From: Selaginella moellendorffii
Taxonomy: Eukaryota > Streptophyta > Lycopodiopsida > Selaginellales > Selaginellaceae
DNA length: 64,000 bases
NCBI RefSeq assembly: GCF_000143415.4
Contig: NW_003314360.1
Location: forward strand, 1 to 64,000
Direction of reading: 5' to 3'
Of the stretch, positions 1-10,990 are shown in pieces. Position 1 is the stretch's first letter. The number at the start of each line of letters is the position of its first letter. A program made the position numbers and the translations under genes. The notes under the pieces were generated by a model. The model did no database searches. It was not told the DNA's origin and saw only the letters and a program-made list of their open reading frames with translations.

Positions 1-3000
1 GTAGGTGATTCGCGGCTGCAGATTGATAGATGTACAGGTCAAGAGATTTTAGTTACAGGATCTCCGAAGCGAGGAGAGGAGAGCGCATCAGTTTCACAGC
101 CAACTGTGCAAAGAGTGAAGGATGAAGTTATTATTCTCTCCAGTGACGAAAATGAAGAAGATGAGCTTCCTGACATAGCTTCCCAGACAAGTAGGTGTGT
201 TCCTTCTGGACCAGTTTTTGAAGTGGTGGATAAGGCATTTCGGCAATCTCGATCATTACGGTTGGAATTGAAGGAGTTCCAGTACATGAGAGGTGAGGAG
301 CTTCCTTCTTCCTATAATGGGAATATATTCTTCGAGTTTCCACCAGCAAGTTCGTCAAGCAGGAAAAGGGGTATGGAAACACGTCTTGATCCACATAATT
401 GGTGCAGAGTAAAGACGACCCACTTCTCTCATTTCGATGGATCTGTGTCCATAGTCCATTGTGGTGGACAGCTTCAGTGTGTCGCTGAGAAATGCATTTC
501 TGATCATGGCAAGAATATGTGTTTCTTTGAAGGCTCAGCAATCAATCCCCCTAGGCGTGATGAAGTTGCTACAGGATTTAGATGTCGCAAATGCGGGGCA
601 ACACCTGTGTGTCAAGCATGTTGCGATGCGAAAATGTATTATTTTCTTCCACGGGATGGATGTTTAGGCAGAGCAGCAGTGCATATTGGATACCACCAAC
701 ACGCAATTGAGGAAGGAATCCGCCGTGATTCTTTTCGCAATTTGAAGACTGCTGTTACTACAGAGGCTAGGAAGAAAAGTGCAGCAACTCCAAAGTGTGT
801 TCAACAGTCTATACTAAAGGACTATGTGGTGGACATGTTGTTACAATCTGATAGCCAAAAAGAGTTCACGGAGAATAGCTTGAAGGACCTACTTCGAAAT
901 ATAGAACCTATGACAAATTTAAATAGGTATAAAATTAACACTTAACTCTACTTTATCACTAATAACACTCTTTTTTGATTGGATGGGATTTTGGAGCTAA
1001 AGAGAAAATGTCCCTATGAGTTTATTCATGGGAGCTTATTCGTTGGCCAAGTGACTTCGAACAATCAACGCCCTTTCATCTTTAAGATGTCTACCCTTGG
1101 TCCTGCTTCTGGTGTGGACCTTGTACAACGAATGGATATGGATGGAGATGGGGATTTAGCTAATTCCTAAATCCATTTTGACCATATGGAACGAGTTTTA
1201 GGCTGGTCAACAATGGGAGCTCATGTTTATGATCACAAGTAAGTGGCTTTTCATTTTTTAAGGATCTATACCAATTTACATTATAACCATTCCTTTTATA
1301 GGTTGCAGTGCAATTTGACTATAGCTATAGCCGAATTCAAAGTTCAAGATTTTCAAGCACAAACCATCTTTTGGACATGTATGTCCGAGGTTGTTGAACA
1401 GCGAACCGGGAAGAAACCCAACTTCCGTGGTTTCATGGCAGATGCAGCTGGTGCTAACTGGTTGGCTGTACGACAAGTATTCGGAGGTGATAAAAGTCAG
1501 CCATTACAAGGTAGAGAGAAGAGTTGTGAGTTTCATTGGGCAAAGAGCGTCAATGAACATTGCCGATGCATCAAGTCTACCTTCCATCACGAGTTCAAGC
1601 AGCTTTGTCGGAAATGGATGGATGCACCAACTAAAGAGGAGCACGAGGCAAAGGCAAATGAAATGCGCATATGGTGGCGTGAAGGAGACAAAGTGCCAAT
1701 TGAAAACCTTCCACAAATGGAATGCTGGCTTGCATGGTGGGAAGTTCGAATGTTTCAGTGGGGTCATTATACTCTCCATGTAAGATTTCTCTCATTTTCT
1801 TTCTTGTCACATTCAAATGTTGCATTTTTTGTAGGATCAACCACTTGATGATATTGCACTTACACCAACAATTAATCTCTCTGAGAGCAAACATTGGAGT
1901 TGGAGAGCTTCCGAAGCAGGGAAGGGAAAAGTGTCCCTCTATGAAGCTACACTCTCCGACCTCACTAGATCTCTTGAGCAATCATCAAAAGCTTTGGCTG
2001 CACAGGAAGCAAGGTTTGCTGGTACAGGTCCGAACTTAGACAGGCTTCAAGAGCGGGTTGGTAGAAGGACAACACCAGCAGCAGGGTCAATGTCCAAGAT
2101 GGTGGAGGAAGTTGTTGCTGGAACTCCTATGAAATCAAGTTATGAGCCACTTGGGGACATGAGAACAGCCCGTATGAAGCGTCGACAGACATTTGATGGG
2201 TCAAACATCACTCCTTCTAGCTCTCACCGTCCAGAGTTTGACTACCATTCTGTTCCACGACACCGGAAAAGAACTAAGGAACATGGAGTGGAGGAGGTGC
2301 CAGTTGTTACACAAGTAAGTCCAGTGCCAGAGGTTGAAAAGGTTATTTCTCGCGAGCCAGTTTCTCGTATCAACTGGGCAATTCGAAGAGTCAGTGCCAA
2401 GAGCAATGCACGTTGCTCTGGAATGATTGGGAGTCGAGGTCAGTGTCTCGCTTTTGTGCGCTCAGGTTCAAGTTCTTCAGCAGTGCCATGTTTCTGGGGC
2501 TGTCGAGATCTAGGAGTGAAGGGCCGCCAGTCAAGCTGGATCTACTGTTGTGGGACTGATGTTACTCATACAAGCAGGATCCACAGCTCAATTATTTTGA
2601 AGCCAAATTCTGTGCCAGAGGAGTGGCCAGTTGAGCGAAGCTGCAATCTTTTGAAAGAAGAGATTGAAAGTCTGGAGAGAGCAGGTTTCAAGCTAAAGAC
2701 TTCCTCAAATGTTGCTATTAGTACTGCTATGCCACCAATATCAACACTAGACCGGCATACACGACCAGCTAGGAATGGGAAGGCTATACAATACAGGTCT
2801 TCCATTTCGAAAGGTGCACAAGAGAAGATCAAGTTGGCAAAAGAGCTAAAGTGCACAATCACAAAGACAAACTACATCAGTGCTATGGCTAAGGAGTTTA
2901 TTATTGTGACTGAGTCATCAAAGGGTACGAGCTACACTGTTAAAATCTGCGAAAATCCATCCTGTACCTGTCCAGATTTTACACAGCGGGAGAACAGGGG

Positions 3001-3127
3001 AAAGGTATATTTAGCCTGCAAGCACATCTATTACATTTTTATGCAGGAACTAAACCAAGATCCTAAGATCGACCATCACATCCACCAGGCAAGCCTTACA
3101 GTTGCGGAGCTTGAGAAGTGTTTTTAG
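1..3127 (+). pseudogene. MULE-type transposase gene with SWIM zinc finger, 5' partial
   Basis: The reading frame is open from base 1, so the gene starts outside the window. Exon 1 (1 to about 926) encodes a Cys-rich N-terminal region with several CxxC pairs (about 470-700). A middle part (about 1243-1779) carries the FMADAAGANWLAVRQ and CEFHWAKS signatures I associate with plant MULE transposases. The last exon (1835-3127) has a second Cys/His-rich module (about 2400-2580) and a C-terminal SWIM finger: CTC near 2964 and CKH near 3019. Introns inferred from frame and GT-AG: 1239-1301 (63 bp) and 1780-1834 (55 bp), plus one near 927-1004 whose acceptor is uncertain. A TAA at 1168-1170 interrupts the frame just before the conserved IHFDHMERVLGW segment, so this copy is probably dead. 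Terminal inverted repeats were not found; the left one would lie outside the window. Confidence 0.7.
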
Positions 3128-3930
3128 ATTGCTTTTAGTGTTCGGATCTATATTTATATTTGTATTTTATTAGTCGAATTTACTTGGAAATATAGATTAA
3201 ATCAAAATTTGAAGAATGGAAAGATGTTGGTTCGGGACGAACCAATGTTTTTCTTGTGTTTGAGAAGCCGTGAGCTCAGCTCATGAGCTCAGCTCGTGAG
3301 CTCATGAGCTCAAAACCTACCCGGGCTCCTGGCACGGCTGTCCCTCGTGGGTATTTTTGGTTAAGCAGATCGACTAGGCTATTTTCGGTACATTTGTCCG
3401 AGGCATAGGATCATCTACCCGGTAACCCGGTACCGACCATGACCAAAACAATTTCCCTAAACAATTCCTATGTCACCTCTTACGGTTTGGGTGTCCGGGG
3501 GGTACCTTTATCATGGAAGACGAGGATTAGTAATGCAATCTCCACTAGCTCTATCTCTCATTTTGTGAAAGTACGAAGCTAGGTTTCAAAACTGAACTGA
3601 GATTTGCACGACTGATGCTCACGAGCCAATGTACTCAGGTACATGCCCGGGCCGCACATCAGAAGTGACTTCCAACGATTAGAGCTAAGGAGCATGCTCA
3701 ACCTGATCGCTATCCGTTGACTCATGGATCTCGCCGTCTGGACCAGTTGCTGTCATCCCGTCTTTTTTCTAAGCGGATGATTAGAAGCTGGAACAGTCGA
3801 TATCACAAGCACTACCTGGGCAGAGTCAGTGAGAGCCCCTTGTGTCGCTGTGGTATTTAGTTCCAGCGCTCTGGCCGAGAGGTCCCAAGCAGAAATATAA
3901 TTGTGGTAAAAGATAAAAGAGTAGAGGGTC
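3128..3930. other. Non-coding flank with self-complementary motifs
   Basis: No gene seen. It holds a 19-bp near-perfect hairpin (3227-3245; 8-bp arms TTGGTTCG/CGAACCAA) about 100 bp after the transposase stop, and a 42-bp run built of GAGCTC and TCATGA palindromes (3271-3312). The rest is unique-looking sequence without a recognisable product. Confidence 0.5.
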
Positions 3931-3934
3931 TTTG

Positions 3935-4348
3935 GAGGAACTAAATGTGATTCAAATCAAATGTTTATGGTTTGGTGGTAAGTTCTATTTCTATTATTAT
4001 TATTAACTATTAATTATAATTTAGAAACAATTATATAAATCAGTTCAACTTCACTCATTATACAATCAAAATTTTGTTGATCCTATGACTGGAGTTCATA
4101 CAAATTGTATTAAATCAACATGGAATGTAGTGAAAATATCCTTTCATTGCTATGGTATAGCAAAAGGATTATACTGCTCTTACTTTCAAGAATATATTTG
4201 GCAAAAAATATATATTGAAAGAAAGGAAACTGCATTTAATATCCTATGTAGTCATATTAAGCTATATAATCAGGATAATGCTGTTCTATTAGAAGAAATA
4301 GTATATTTTATTTTGTACTTTAAATACTTAAAAATAATTGAAAAATAA
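3935..4348 (+). mobile_element. Merlin/IS1595 (ISXO2-like) transposase remnant, C-terminal part
   Basis: The frame from about 4024 to 4348 reads HSLYNQNFVDPMTGVHTN, then IKSTWN and a final YFQEYIWQK. This is the hallmark end of ISXO2-like DDE transposases (NFVDP.TG.HT, I.s.W, Y..E..W). Those come from IS1595-type insertion sequences and the eukaryotic Merlin superfamily. A GT-AG interval ending at about 4023, with an upstream stretch reading as coding, suggests an intron before it. The N-terminal catalytic part is missing, and the base composition is much more AT-rich than the neighbouring P450 and terpene synthase genes. It is a fossil fragment; no terminal inverted repeats were located. Confidence 0.65.
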
Positions 4349-4916
4349 TATGTGAGAACAATCTTTAATTTATAGTAATAAGGTTACATAAGCAATGAGG
4401 TGGCATGTAAATCCAAATAAGCAAATGGGGCCAAAGGGGGGTGTTGTATTGGGCATTCTACCTGTGGTTGAAAAGTGCAGGACCTTAGTCTGGGAGGCCT
4501 TTGGGCAGATTAGGTAGGAGATGTGGAGAGCATTTGGTGTGCAAGTAAGCTCAAAACTACAAGCACTTTGAGGGGGAGAACACTAGGATCTCAATGATTA
4601 TAGCAAATTAGTGGAGGCTCACGTTGGCAGCAGTTTGACTCAAAGAGACAATGTTGCAAGAACATGGTAAGAGAGACACACTCGAGGTGCGGTGAAGGTA
4701 ATTGATCCCATGAGTATGAAGGAGGAATCAAATGGAAGTGAAAACATCCAGATATGGGAAGGAGGCGAGGTGAGGAGACATCGACTTGGACATTCTGAGG
4801 AGGAGACAACCGTAACAATCCCTCTTGGAGGGTAGAGAACACCACAAGACATGTTTTTAGTGAGAGGCAAGATATGAGGGAATAACACCTTGAGGGTGTT
4901 CTTTTTTTTGTAATAG
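4349..4916. other. Non-coding, possible retroelement debris
   Basis: No convincing gene. G-rich tracts near 4435 and 4570 resemble polypurine tracts next to an LTR, but no LTR pair could be matched to them. Confidence 0.3.
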
Positions 4917-5378
4917 TCCCTAAAAGACCTTGAGAAATGTATGCACTTGCATCCAACCAGAGAACAGTCCCACTTTTTTCAGCGTAACAATCCATGCCTT
5001 TGTCAGGAACAAAGCTCCAATTGAAAGCATGAATCAAGTTAAACAATAGCAATTGAGCAGTCTTCAATCCCAGTGACATCCCTAGACACATTCTTTGGCC
5101 CAGCCCAAAGTCCTGGCCTTTTATGTCAATCAAGTTTTCCCAAGGAACCTTTCCATCCTGAATCACAGTGCATCCTCCCTTACTGCTGGATCTCTTCCAA
5201 TTGTATAACAATTGACAAATGTGGAAGTTCCCTTGGGAATGTCATAGCCAGCAACCTTGCACGCTTCAGTTGACATGTGAATCAGCAGTGGAGCTGGACC
5301 TTGACGATTGCCCAAGGTACTCCAGTTTGTCAAAGCCTCTCTCTGCAACAAGGCATTCCTTTCCGACGATGGTGTCAA
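4917..5378 (-). pseudogene. Cytochrome P450 pseudogene, C-terminal fragment
   Basis: On the minus strand 5378-5163 encodes the region just before the PERF motif (IHMSTEACKVAGYDIPKGTS, then FVNCYTIGRDP). After a frame change, 5140-4920 encodes the heme-binding loop (GQDFGLGQRMCLGM) and the C-terminal LKTAQLLLFNLIHAFNWSF. These blocks line up with the intact P450 at 7716-9259 (HMSTQTCTIAGFHVPKN, GRRACAGMQLGLKTVQLL), so this is a decayed relative of that gene. The K-helix ExxR and the PERF motif are damaged, and a deletion plus frameshift separate the two blocks. The N-terminal two thirds are absent. It shows that P450 duplication occurred at this locus. Confidence 0.8.
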
Positions 5379-6267
5379 TCTAAATTTATATTATAATTTA
5401 TAAACTTTCTTAAGTGTATTTTAAGTAATATGATTAATCTTGTGTTTATAAATTATGTATAAATAGCACACACCATTTCCAATGAAAGAGAAGTATCTAA
5501 GAGGTATATAAGATGTTGAGGTAAAGAGGTGGAAAGATGTAAAGAACAGAAGGAATTTACAAGAAAGAAAAAATATAAGTAATCAATATTCTTTGTCACA
5601 GTTACTCTTTCCAATAGGAAGGATGAATTGATGATCTATTGATATAAAAATTGGTTGCATTTAACAGTCCATGTGAGTGTCTTTGACTTGATATGTTCTT
5701 ATTTTCTTGCTAAACTATTCTGCTGGTCTGCTTAAAACTTAGTGGTCCAACTTTGATGATTTTATGCAATTATTGATCAAGATATTTTATGGAGCCGACA
5801 ATGTAAAAAAGCAACTTATATTGGTCTCATCCTTCTACCTGTTGCAATTTGATTGACATACCACCGAGCTAAAAATATTAAATATCCTGACTAGACTAAG
5901 AAGTTTTCTTGTCTTCCAGGACAGGACACCTGTTTATGGCATTATCTCCCAGGAAACAGCAAGCTTTGAAGGTTTCTTGGACGACCTAGGATTCTAAGCT
6001 TCTAGTCTTCTAAGCTCTGGATGAAATAAGACTGAGCATAGAATACTGCTGACTTCCATATGTGCACCGCGTGAGGAATGGCTTGGCTGGGCGAACAATG
6101 TATATGACAAAGTGCTAGGTGATCATCCGAATTGCGTAAAAAAATCATGGCTGCAGTAAGTTGCAAGGTTGCCATGCATTTTTCATTGATTTTCACTTCG
6201 TATGTAGCTAGTTTACAAAGTAAAGGCCACGCTACTAAGAGAAAAATAGCTGGAAGTACATCGATTT
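5379..6267. other. Intergenic, AT-rich, no gene seen
   Basis: Lies between the P450 fragment and the 3' end of the terpene synthase. It should contain the terpene synthase 3' UTR and polyadenylation region (minus strand). No coding or repeat structure was recognised. Confidence 0.4.
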
Positions 6268-7362
6268 TCATATCAAGTTTGATAAATTTTGGATCTGGTT
6301 GAGTTTGTTTGAACTTGCCACCACGTTGCACCTTTTCGGGTCCGACACGATGATGGTGCGCTTTGGATCCAGAATCCAAGTCCCACGAAACGTGCCTCCA
6401 CCCAGTAGGGGGTTATCCATGCCATGGTAGCAGCTGCTCGCATAATGGAACACCAGATTCGCTGGGATTGTGCAGGAGAGAACATCCAGGAACTTCAGGA
6501 AATCTTTCTTCCCATTCCGGGACGCATTCGTGGCAAGGATATCACGGTAATAGATGAATTCGTCTTCCTTGTCCTGGATCATCCTGCACGTAGTGTTCAC
6601 GGCGTCCTGAAACGTCTGCACGCTCGGATCGGTGAGCAGCAGCACCGCCGGAAGATTGTTAAACTTCTTCTTGTAAAACTCCTTGGGAAACGAGAAGACG
6701 TCGTTCACCATCCACATATGATCGAGCATAGCGTTCTGAGCCCTGATGTAATCCAGGGACTCAACATCCTCATCGTCAAACGAAGCACCCATTGCGTAGA
6801 TGAGTGGCAGAATGAAGACGTTCTTCCTCCGGTAGAGCTCGTAGTCCTGCGTTAAGTCGTCACTCGAGATGCTTCTCGCCCAGCCCTCAACAGTGGAAAC
6901 CGTGCGCTTGAACAGCTCCGGCTTCAACAGAGACCTCAAATCCTCCATCAGATCGTGGCACGCTCGATAGGCAAGAATGTCCGGAACTTCCGCGAGCGAT
7001 GCGGTTCCATAGCAGAGGCTAAGAACAGTGTCGAGATACGATGTCGCGAGAGCTCCCGCAGCAACCTCGTTGTCATCAAACGGATCGTTCAGGAAGGCAG
7101 TGAGCCAGGCAAACTTGGCCGACGCCACCATGTTGGCTTTTGGAGCGTGAGGCGTGGAGAGGCACGTAAACATTGGAACTTTCCACTGGACCAGGCATTT
7201 CTTCTCCTCCGGACTGAAATCCCTCCTCATGCATTTGAATGCCCACTCGTTTGCTTCCTTGGTGATTGACATATACTCGGGATGCCTTTGGAAAGGTATC
7301 TCCGGCGTGAGAGCAAAGAGATGTTCTACCGCTGGTAGCTTCTGTAAACACGGACTTGCCAT
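6268..7362 (-). CDS. Microbial-type terpene synthase (MTPSL-like)
   Basis: Predicted class I terpene synthase of 364 aa with no interrupting intron. It would ionise a prenyl diphosphate with Mg2+ to make mono- or sesquiterpenes, probably in the cytosol as no transit peptide is evident. The length and single-domain alpha fold match microbial-type plant synthases (MTPSL), not the 550-850 aa seed-plant TPS family. The Asp-rich motif is NDPFDDNE (D93, D96, D97), a DxxDD variant at the DDxxD position. The second metal site NDVFSFPKE (N220, S224, E228) is a perfect NSE triad. R178/R179, about 42 residues upstream, fit the diphosphate sensor. The usual RY pair near the C-terminus is not obvious (DPKRT at 332-336), and the last 25 residues may be non-homologous. 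The start is the first ATG of the frame. It is divergent from a P450 353 bp away, a classic terpene-plus-oxidation pair. The product cannot be predicted. Confidence 0.9.
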   Translation of the reverse strand: MASPCLQKLPAVEHLFALTPEIPFQRHPEYMSITKEANEWAFKCMRRDFSPEEKKCLVQWKVPMFTCLSTPHAPKANMVASAKFAWLTAFLNDPFDDNEVAAGALATSYLDTVLSLCYGTASLAEVPDILAYRACHDLMEDLRSLLKPELFKRTVSTVEGWARSISSDDLTQDYELYRRKNVFILPLIYAMGASFDDEDVESLDYIRAQNAMLDHMWMVNDVFSFPKEFYKKKFNNLPAVLLLTDPSVQTFQDAVNTTCRMIQDKEDEFIYYRDILATNASRNGKKDFLKFLDVLSCTIPANLVFHYASSCYHGMDNPLLGGGTFRGTWILDPKRTIIVSDPKRCNVVASSNKLNQIQNLSNLI

Positions 7363-7715
7363 TTCTTTAGAGATGGTTTCGAGATATTTTCTTCAATTTA
7401 TGCTGCTAGGTTTCACGTGATCATGCCCAAGAAGTTTCCTGCTTGGACTGACTTTGATTGTGTACAGAAAATAGAACCGGTAGTTGTCAAAGAAAAGGCG
7501 GTCAGTTATTCTCATCTAAACTGCAACGCTTTTTCTTTGGGAGTCTAATGAGTCCATTTATAATGACTTGAAAGATTGTTGTGTAGTCAATTCAAGTGTG
7601 GCACTCGTCAAAGTTGTGGCTGACTAGAATTCTCAACAACCAATCTCAACCAAGTTTGAAGAAGCAAGCATATAATTGCCAAGGGCTATTTGCTTCTCAA
7701 ATCTCAAATCTTCAT
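7363..7715. promoter_or_regulatory. Shared divergent promoter of terpene synthase and P450
   Basis: The 353 bp separate two start codons pointing away from each other, so regulatory elements of both genes must lie here or in the genes. A TTTATAAT stretch near 7557 is a candidate TATA element for the P450, leaving a leader of about 130 bp. No clear TATA element was assigned for the terpene synthase. Co-regulation is inferred. Confidence 0.45.
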
Positions 7716-9259
7716 ATGGGGACTCTCCTCTATGTCATAATCTTGCTTGCTTTTGTCTATGTCTTAAGGAAATATTTGCTGCGCCTTAAGCTGCCTCCAT
7801 CTCCATGGGGATTGCCCCTCCTTGGACACCTCCATCATCTCGCAGGAATTCCCTTCCTTTCATTGCATGCCCTGTCCAAGCAGTATGGACCAATTCTCTT
7901 CATGAAGCTGGGAACCGTGCCAGCGGTTGTCATCTCAAGCTCGGTTCTCGCCAAAGAGGTGTTGAGGTCGCAAGATCAGATGTTTGCTTCCAGGCCTTAC
8001 ATCCTCGTTGGAGACTATGGCTTGTACCACTTCCAGGGGATCGGACCTGTCCCTTACAATGATCACTGGAAGATGATGCGAAAGCTCTGCGCCACGGAGC
8101 TTTTCACTCCCAAGAGGATCGACTCGTTTCTCCCAATCAGGCTAGAGGAGATCACCGGCATGTTTTCGGCGCTTCGAGGTGCTGGAGCGCACAAAGCTGT
8201 GGACATGAGGAACATGTTGTCGATCTTCACCTTCAATGTCATGACCCGGATTCTCATGAACAAGAGATTCTTCGAGTACGGGGAGGATGAGGAACACATC
8301 GATGGCGAGGCCAAGCAGTTCAAAGACATTGTGTTCGAGACAGCAGACCAGGGACTCCAGTTTCATATCAGCGAGTTCATCCCGCACTGGCTCCGGTGGA
8401 TTGATTGGAAAGTCCCGGAACTGAAGAGGCTCCATGCGAAGAAGGATAAGTTTCTCCAGAACATCCTTGACCAGCACAAGGACATGGCATCGACAAAGGG
8501 ACACAAGGACTTCATGGACATCATGCTGCAAAATCTAGAGCACAGAGGAGCAGCCAGGGAGGATTTCATCAAGGCAGTAGTCCTTGTAAGTTTCCCCACA
8601 CAACTTGTTTTGGTCACCAATCTCAAAACCATTTTGATCTGCAGGAACTCACCATTGCGGGGACCGATACAAGCGCTTGCATTGTCGAATGGACCCTCCT
8701 GGAGCTCCTTCACAACCCCCGAGTCCTGAGTAAGCTCAAGGAAGAGCTCGATGCAGTGGTGGGATCAAGTAGTCACATGGTCGAGGAGCCCGATTTCCAG
8801 AACCTGGACTACCTCAACGCGGTGATCAAGGAAGCTTTTCGTCTCCATCCACCTCTGCCGCTCCTCATTCCTCACATGTCGACTCAGACTTGCACCATAG
8901 CCGGCTTTCACGTCCCAAAGAATGCCTTCACGTTTGTCAACGTATACTCAATCGGAAGAGAGCGAGGGGTATGGGAAAGGGCGGATGAGTTTTGGCCGGA
9001 GAGGTTTCTTGGTAAGTCCGTGGATGTTAGAGGCCAGGACTTTGAGTTGCTTCCATTCGGATCCGGGCGACGGGCTTGTGCGGGAATGCAGCTGGGCTTG
9101 AAGACTGTCCAGCTTTTGGTGTCCAATTTGGTCCATGCTTTTGACTGGAGCTTTGTTCCAGGCAAACCGAGTGAAGATTACCTCCTTCAAGAACGTCATG
9201 GCACTGTTAACTGGATCAAGACCCCATTACAAGTTTGTGTCGTTCCTAGGACCAGATAG
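7716..9259 (+). CDS. Cytochrome P450, CYP71 clan
   Basis: Membrane-bound mono-oxygenase of the endoplasmic reticulum that would receive electrons from NADPH-P450 reductase. Two exons, 7716-8585 and 8645-9259, are joined across a 59-bp GT-AG intron and give 494 aa, the normal length. The start is the first ATG in frame; the open frame upstream has no ATG. Residues about 4-17 form the N-terminal anchor, followed by the proline hinge PPSPWGLPLLGH. Other motifs: I-helix AGTDTS (295-300), K-helix E353-x-x-R356, WPERF, and heme loop FGSGRRACAGM with ligand C435. All catalytic motifs are intact. Seed-plant CYP71-clan enzymes often oxidise terpenoids or phenolics; pairing with the adjacent terpene synthase suggests a terpene substrate (inference). 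A decayed relative lies at 4917-5378. Confidence 0.93.
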
Positions 9260-9963
9260 CTCTCTTCTGTTTAACTGAAAATAAACCAATCTTTTGGTAC
9301 AATGGATTGAACTATCTCAGGGATGGAGATCTCGGGCTCAACTCGGGCAACAGGATCATCATGTCTGTTGGTACAGAGTGATGTTAATTGGGTGCTGGTA
9401 GTTCCCAATATTTTGCAGTGCTACTTCAAAACCCCTAAGTGATCCTCATTGCTTCTCTATGAAGCATGTAAACATGCTTCACAGACTAGGTATACCAGGC
9501 TCTCTTGAGCTGATCAAAGGGATGTTTCAAGAAGATTGTTATCACAGGCTAGAAACTTGGCTAGTAATCATTCTTCCCCATCTCAGGTATGGCATCAAGC
9601 TTACCATTAGAGCAAACATAAATTGCACTCATTACAGAATTTTTGATATACATTTTCTAGGTCAGTCAACATTGTTGGAAAATCCTTCTTGACTTTTTAC
9701 TACACATCCACCAAGTTCAAACCTTTGATGAAATATTACACCTTTAGCAACTCATTATAAGTGCTTATGAAACTAAGGTAAATATCACGAAATTTGCAAG
9801 TATATGCATTTAAAAACAAAGTCCTCTACCTAATCCTTCTCACTGTTCTGTAGGAGTCAAAGTAAAGCATTGTTTACTTGACCAGAAAAAAGAATGCAAA
9901 TCTCATTCACAGCCTACAACCATTGCAAGAAATTGAGAAATTGGGCTTTGATCCAGCACAGCC
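9260..9963. other. Intergenic, no gene seen
   Basis: Contains the P450 3' UTR (an AATAAA-like AAAATAAACC at about 9279) and AT-rich sequence leading to the SDR pseudogene. No repeat or RNA gene recognised. Confidence 0.4.
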
Positions 9964-10310
9964 ATGGGTGTTTTCATCTACTTCAAAGGATGCTGAGGAG
10001 CTACAGGCTTTGGTTTAGGAAGCACTGCCAAAAAGGTTGCACAGAATTGACTAAATTATGTGAATTCATTATCCAACTCTTTGCAATTTCGCATGCAGGG
10101 GCTAGGTCGGGAACTGGGTTTGCGACTGCCAGAGTCTTGGCTAAGTATGGCACCCATGTTGTATTCCAGCCAGAAAATGCAAAGGCAGCAAAGTCTAAGA
10201 TTCAACAAGAAGGAAGCAATATGAAAGTAATACTCTTGGGGTTGGATCTGAGCTCTCTCATGTTGGTAAGGAAGTTTGTCAAAGAATTCAAGGCTTTAAA
10301 CCTTATCCTA
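9964..10310 (+). pseudogene. SDR (TIC32-like) pseudogene, N-terminal fragment
   Basis: The ATG at 9964 begins MGVFIYFKGC, a TGA at 9994-9996, then GATGFGLGSTAKKVAQ. This matches the first exon of the intact SDR at 19499-20894 ([28 protein letters not shown]). After an intron-like interval ending in CAG at about 10099, the second block reads GARSGTGFATARVLAKYGTH and continues to LDLSS..VRKFV..FKALNL. This matches exon 2 of the intact gene, including the position of the first intron. The nucleotide-binding motif has changed from GATSGIG to GARSGTG. The gene stops after exon 2. It is a truncated duplicate that kept the ancestral exon border. Confidence 0.85.
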
Positions 10311-10622
10311 AAGAAGAAAAAAGAAAGAATAGAGCTGGATCTCAAGGTAAATGTATCTAACATGATTAGAGCAACAGATCTATTATACTAGAGCTACTAG
10401 AGGTATTGCATGAGCTAATAAGGAGTGAGCACTGAAGCTAACTAGAGTTAATTGGAGATGGTGGATTCCATTATGTTCCAACACTCCCTTTTCTTGGTGT
10501 GCCACTGACAAGAATGACTCCTAAATTGTGGCAATGATTAGTGAATGTGGACTCTTGGTAAAGGCTTGGTGAGGATATCTGTCATCTATTCATGACTTGA
10601 AAAAGAAATAAATTATTATGAT
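10311..10622. other. Non-coding between SDR fragment and retroelement fragment
   Basis: No gene or repeat recognised in this 312-bp stretch. Confidence 0.3.
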
Positions 10623-10990
10623 CTGGCGTGAAAAGACAAAAATTCAGTCTTCCTAGACTATGTTACACCTCCTTTTGAGGTTCTTCACCATTTAACCACC
10701 CCCAAACTACCTTAAAAACTCCATTGCACCACCACTTCTCACCAAGTTTGTCTAAAATATCATCCACACACAATATTAGCATATTATCCTTCACTATTTC
10801 TTGTTCAAGGCACAGTAGTTAATACATATCCGCATTGAAACATCCTTCTTCACAAGCAAAACTAAAGCACCAAATGAAGACTTACTTAGCTGAATAAATT
10901 TAAACTCAAGTAACTTTTTGACTTGTCGTTGAACTTCTTGCTCTTCTACATAACTCAACCGAAATGGATGCCAGTAAATTGGCTACATCC
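10623..10990 (-). mobile_element. Ty3/gypsy fragment: reverse transcriptase piece joined to LTR piece
   Basis: On the minus strand about 10975-10745 reads VEEQEVQRQVKKLLEFKFI, then SFGALVLLVKKD and ICINYCALNK. This is the start of a gypsy reverse transcriptase (usual form SPFGAPVLFVKKKDG...IDYRALNK). It is followed without an integrase by about 120 bp (10740-10623) that match the LTR fragments at 15090-15200 (+) and 28340-28450 (-), including the GAACCTCAAAAGGAGGTGTA block. It is an internally deleted remnant. Confidence 0.7.

Noticed and set aside
4085-4348. Considered as an independent small gene
   Set aside because: Its sequence is the C-terminal end of an ISXO2-like transposase and lacks the catalytic part, so it is a remnant.
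7596-7715. Open frame upstream of the P450 ATG
   Set aside because: It has no ATG before 7716, and the membrane anchor begins right after 7716.
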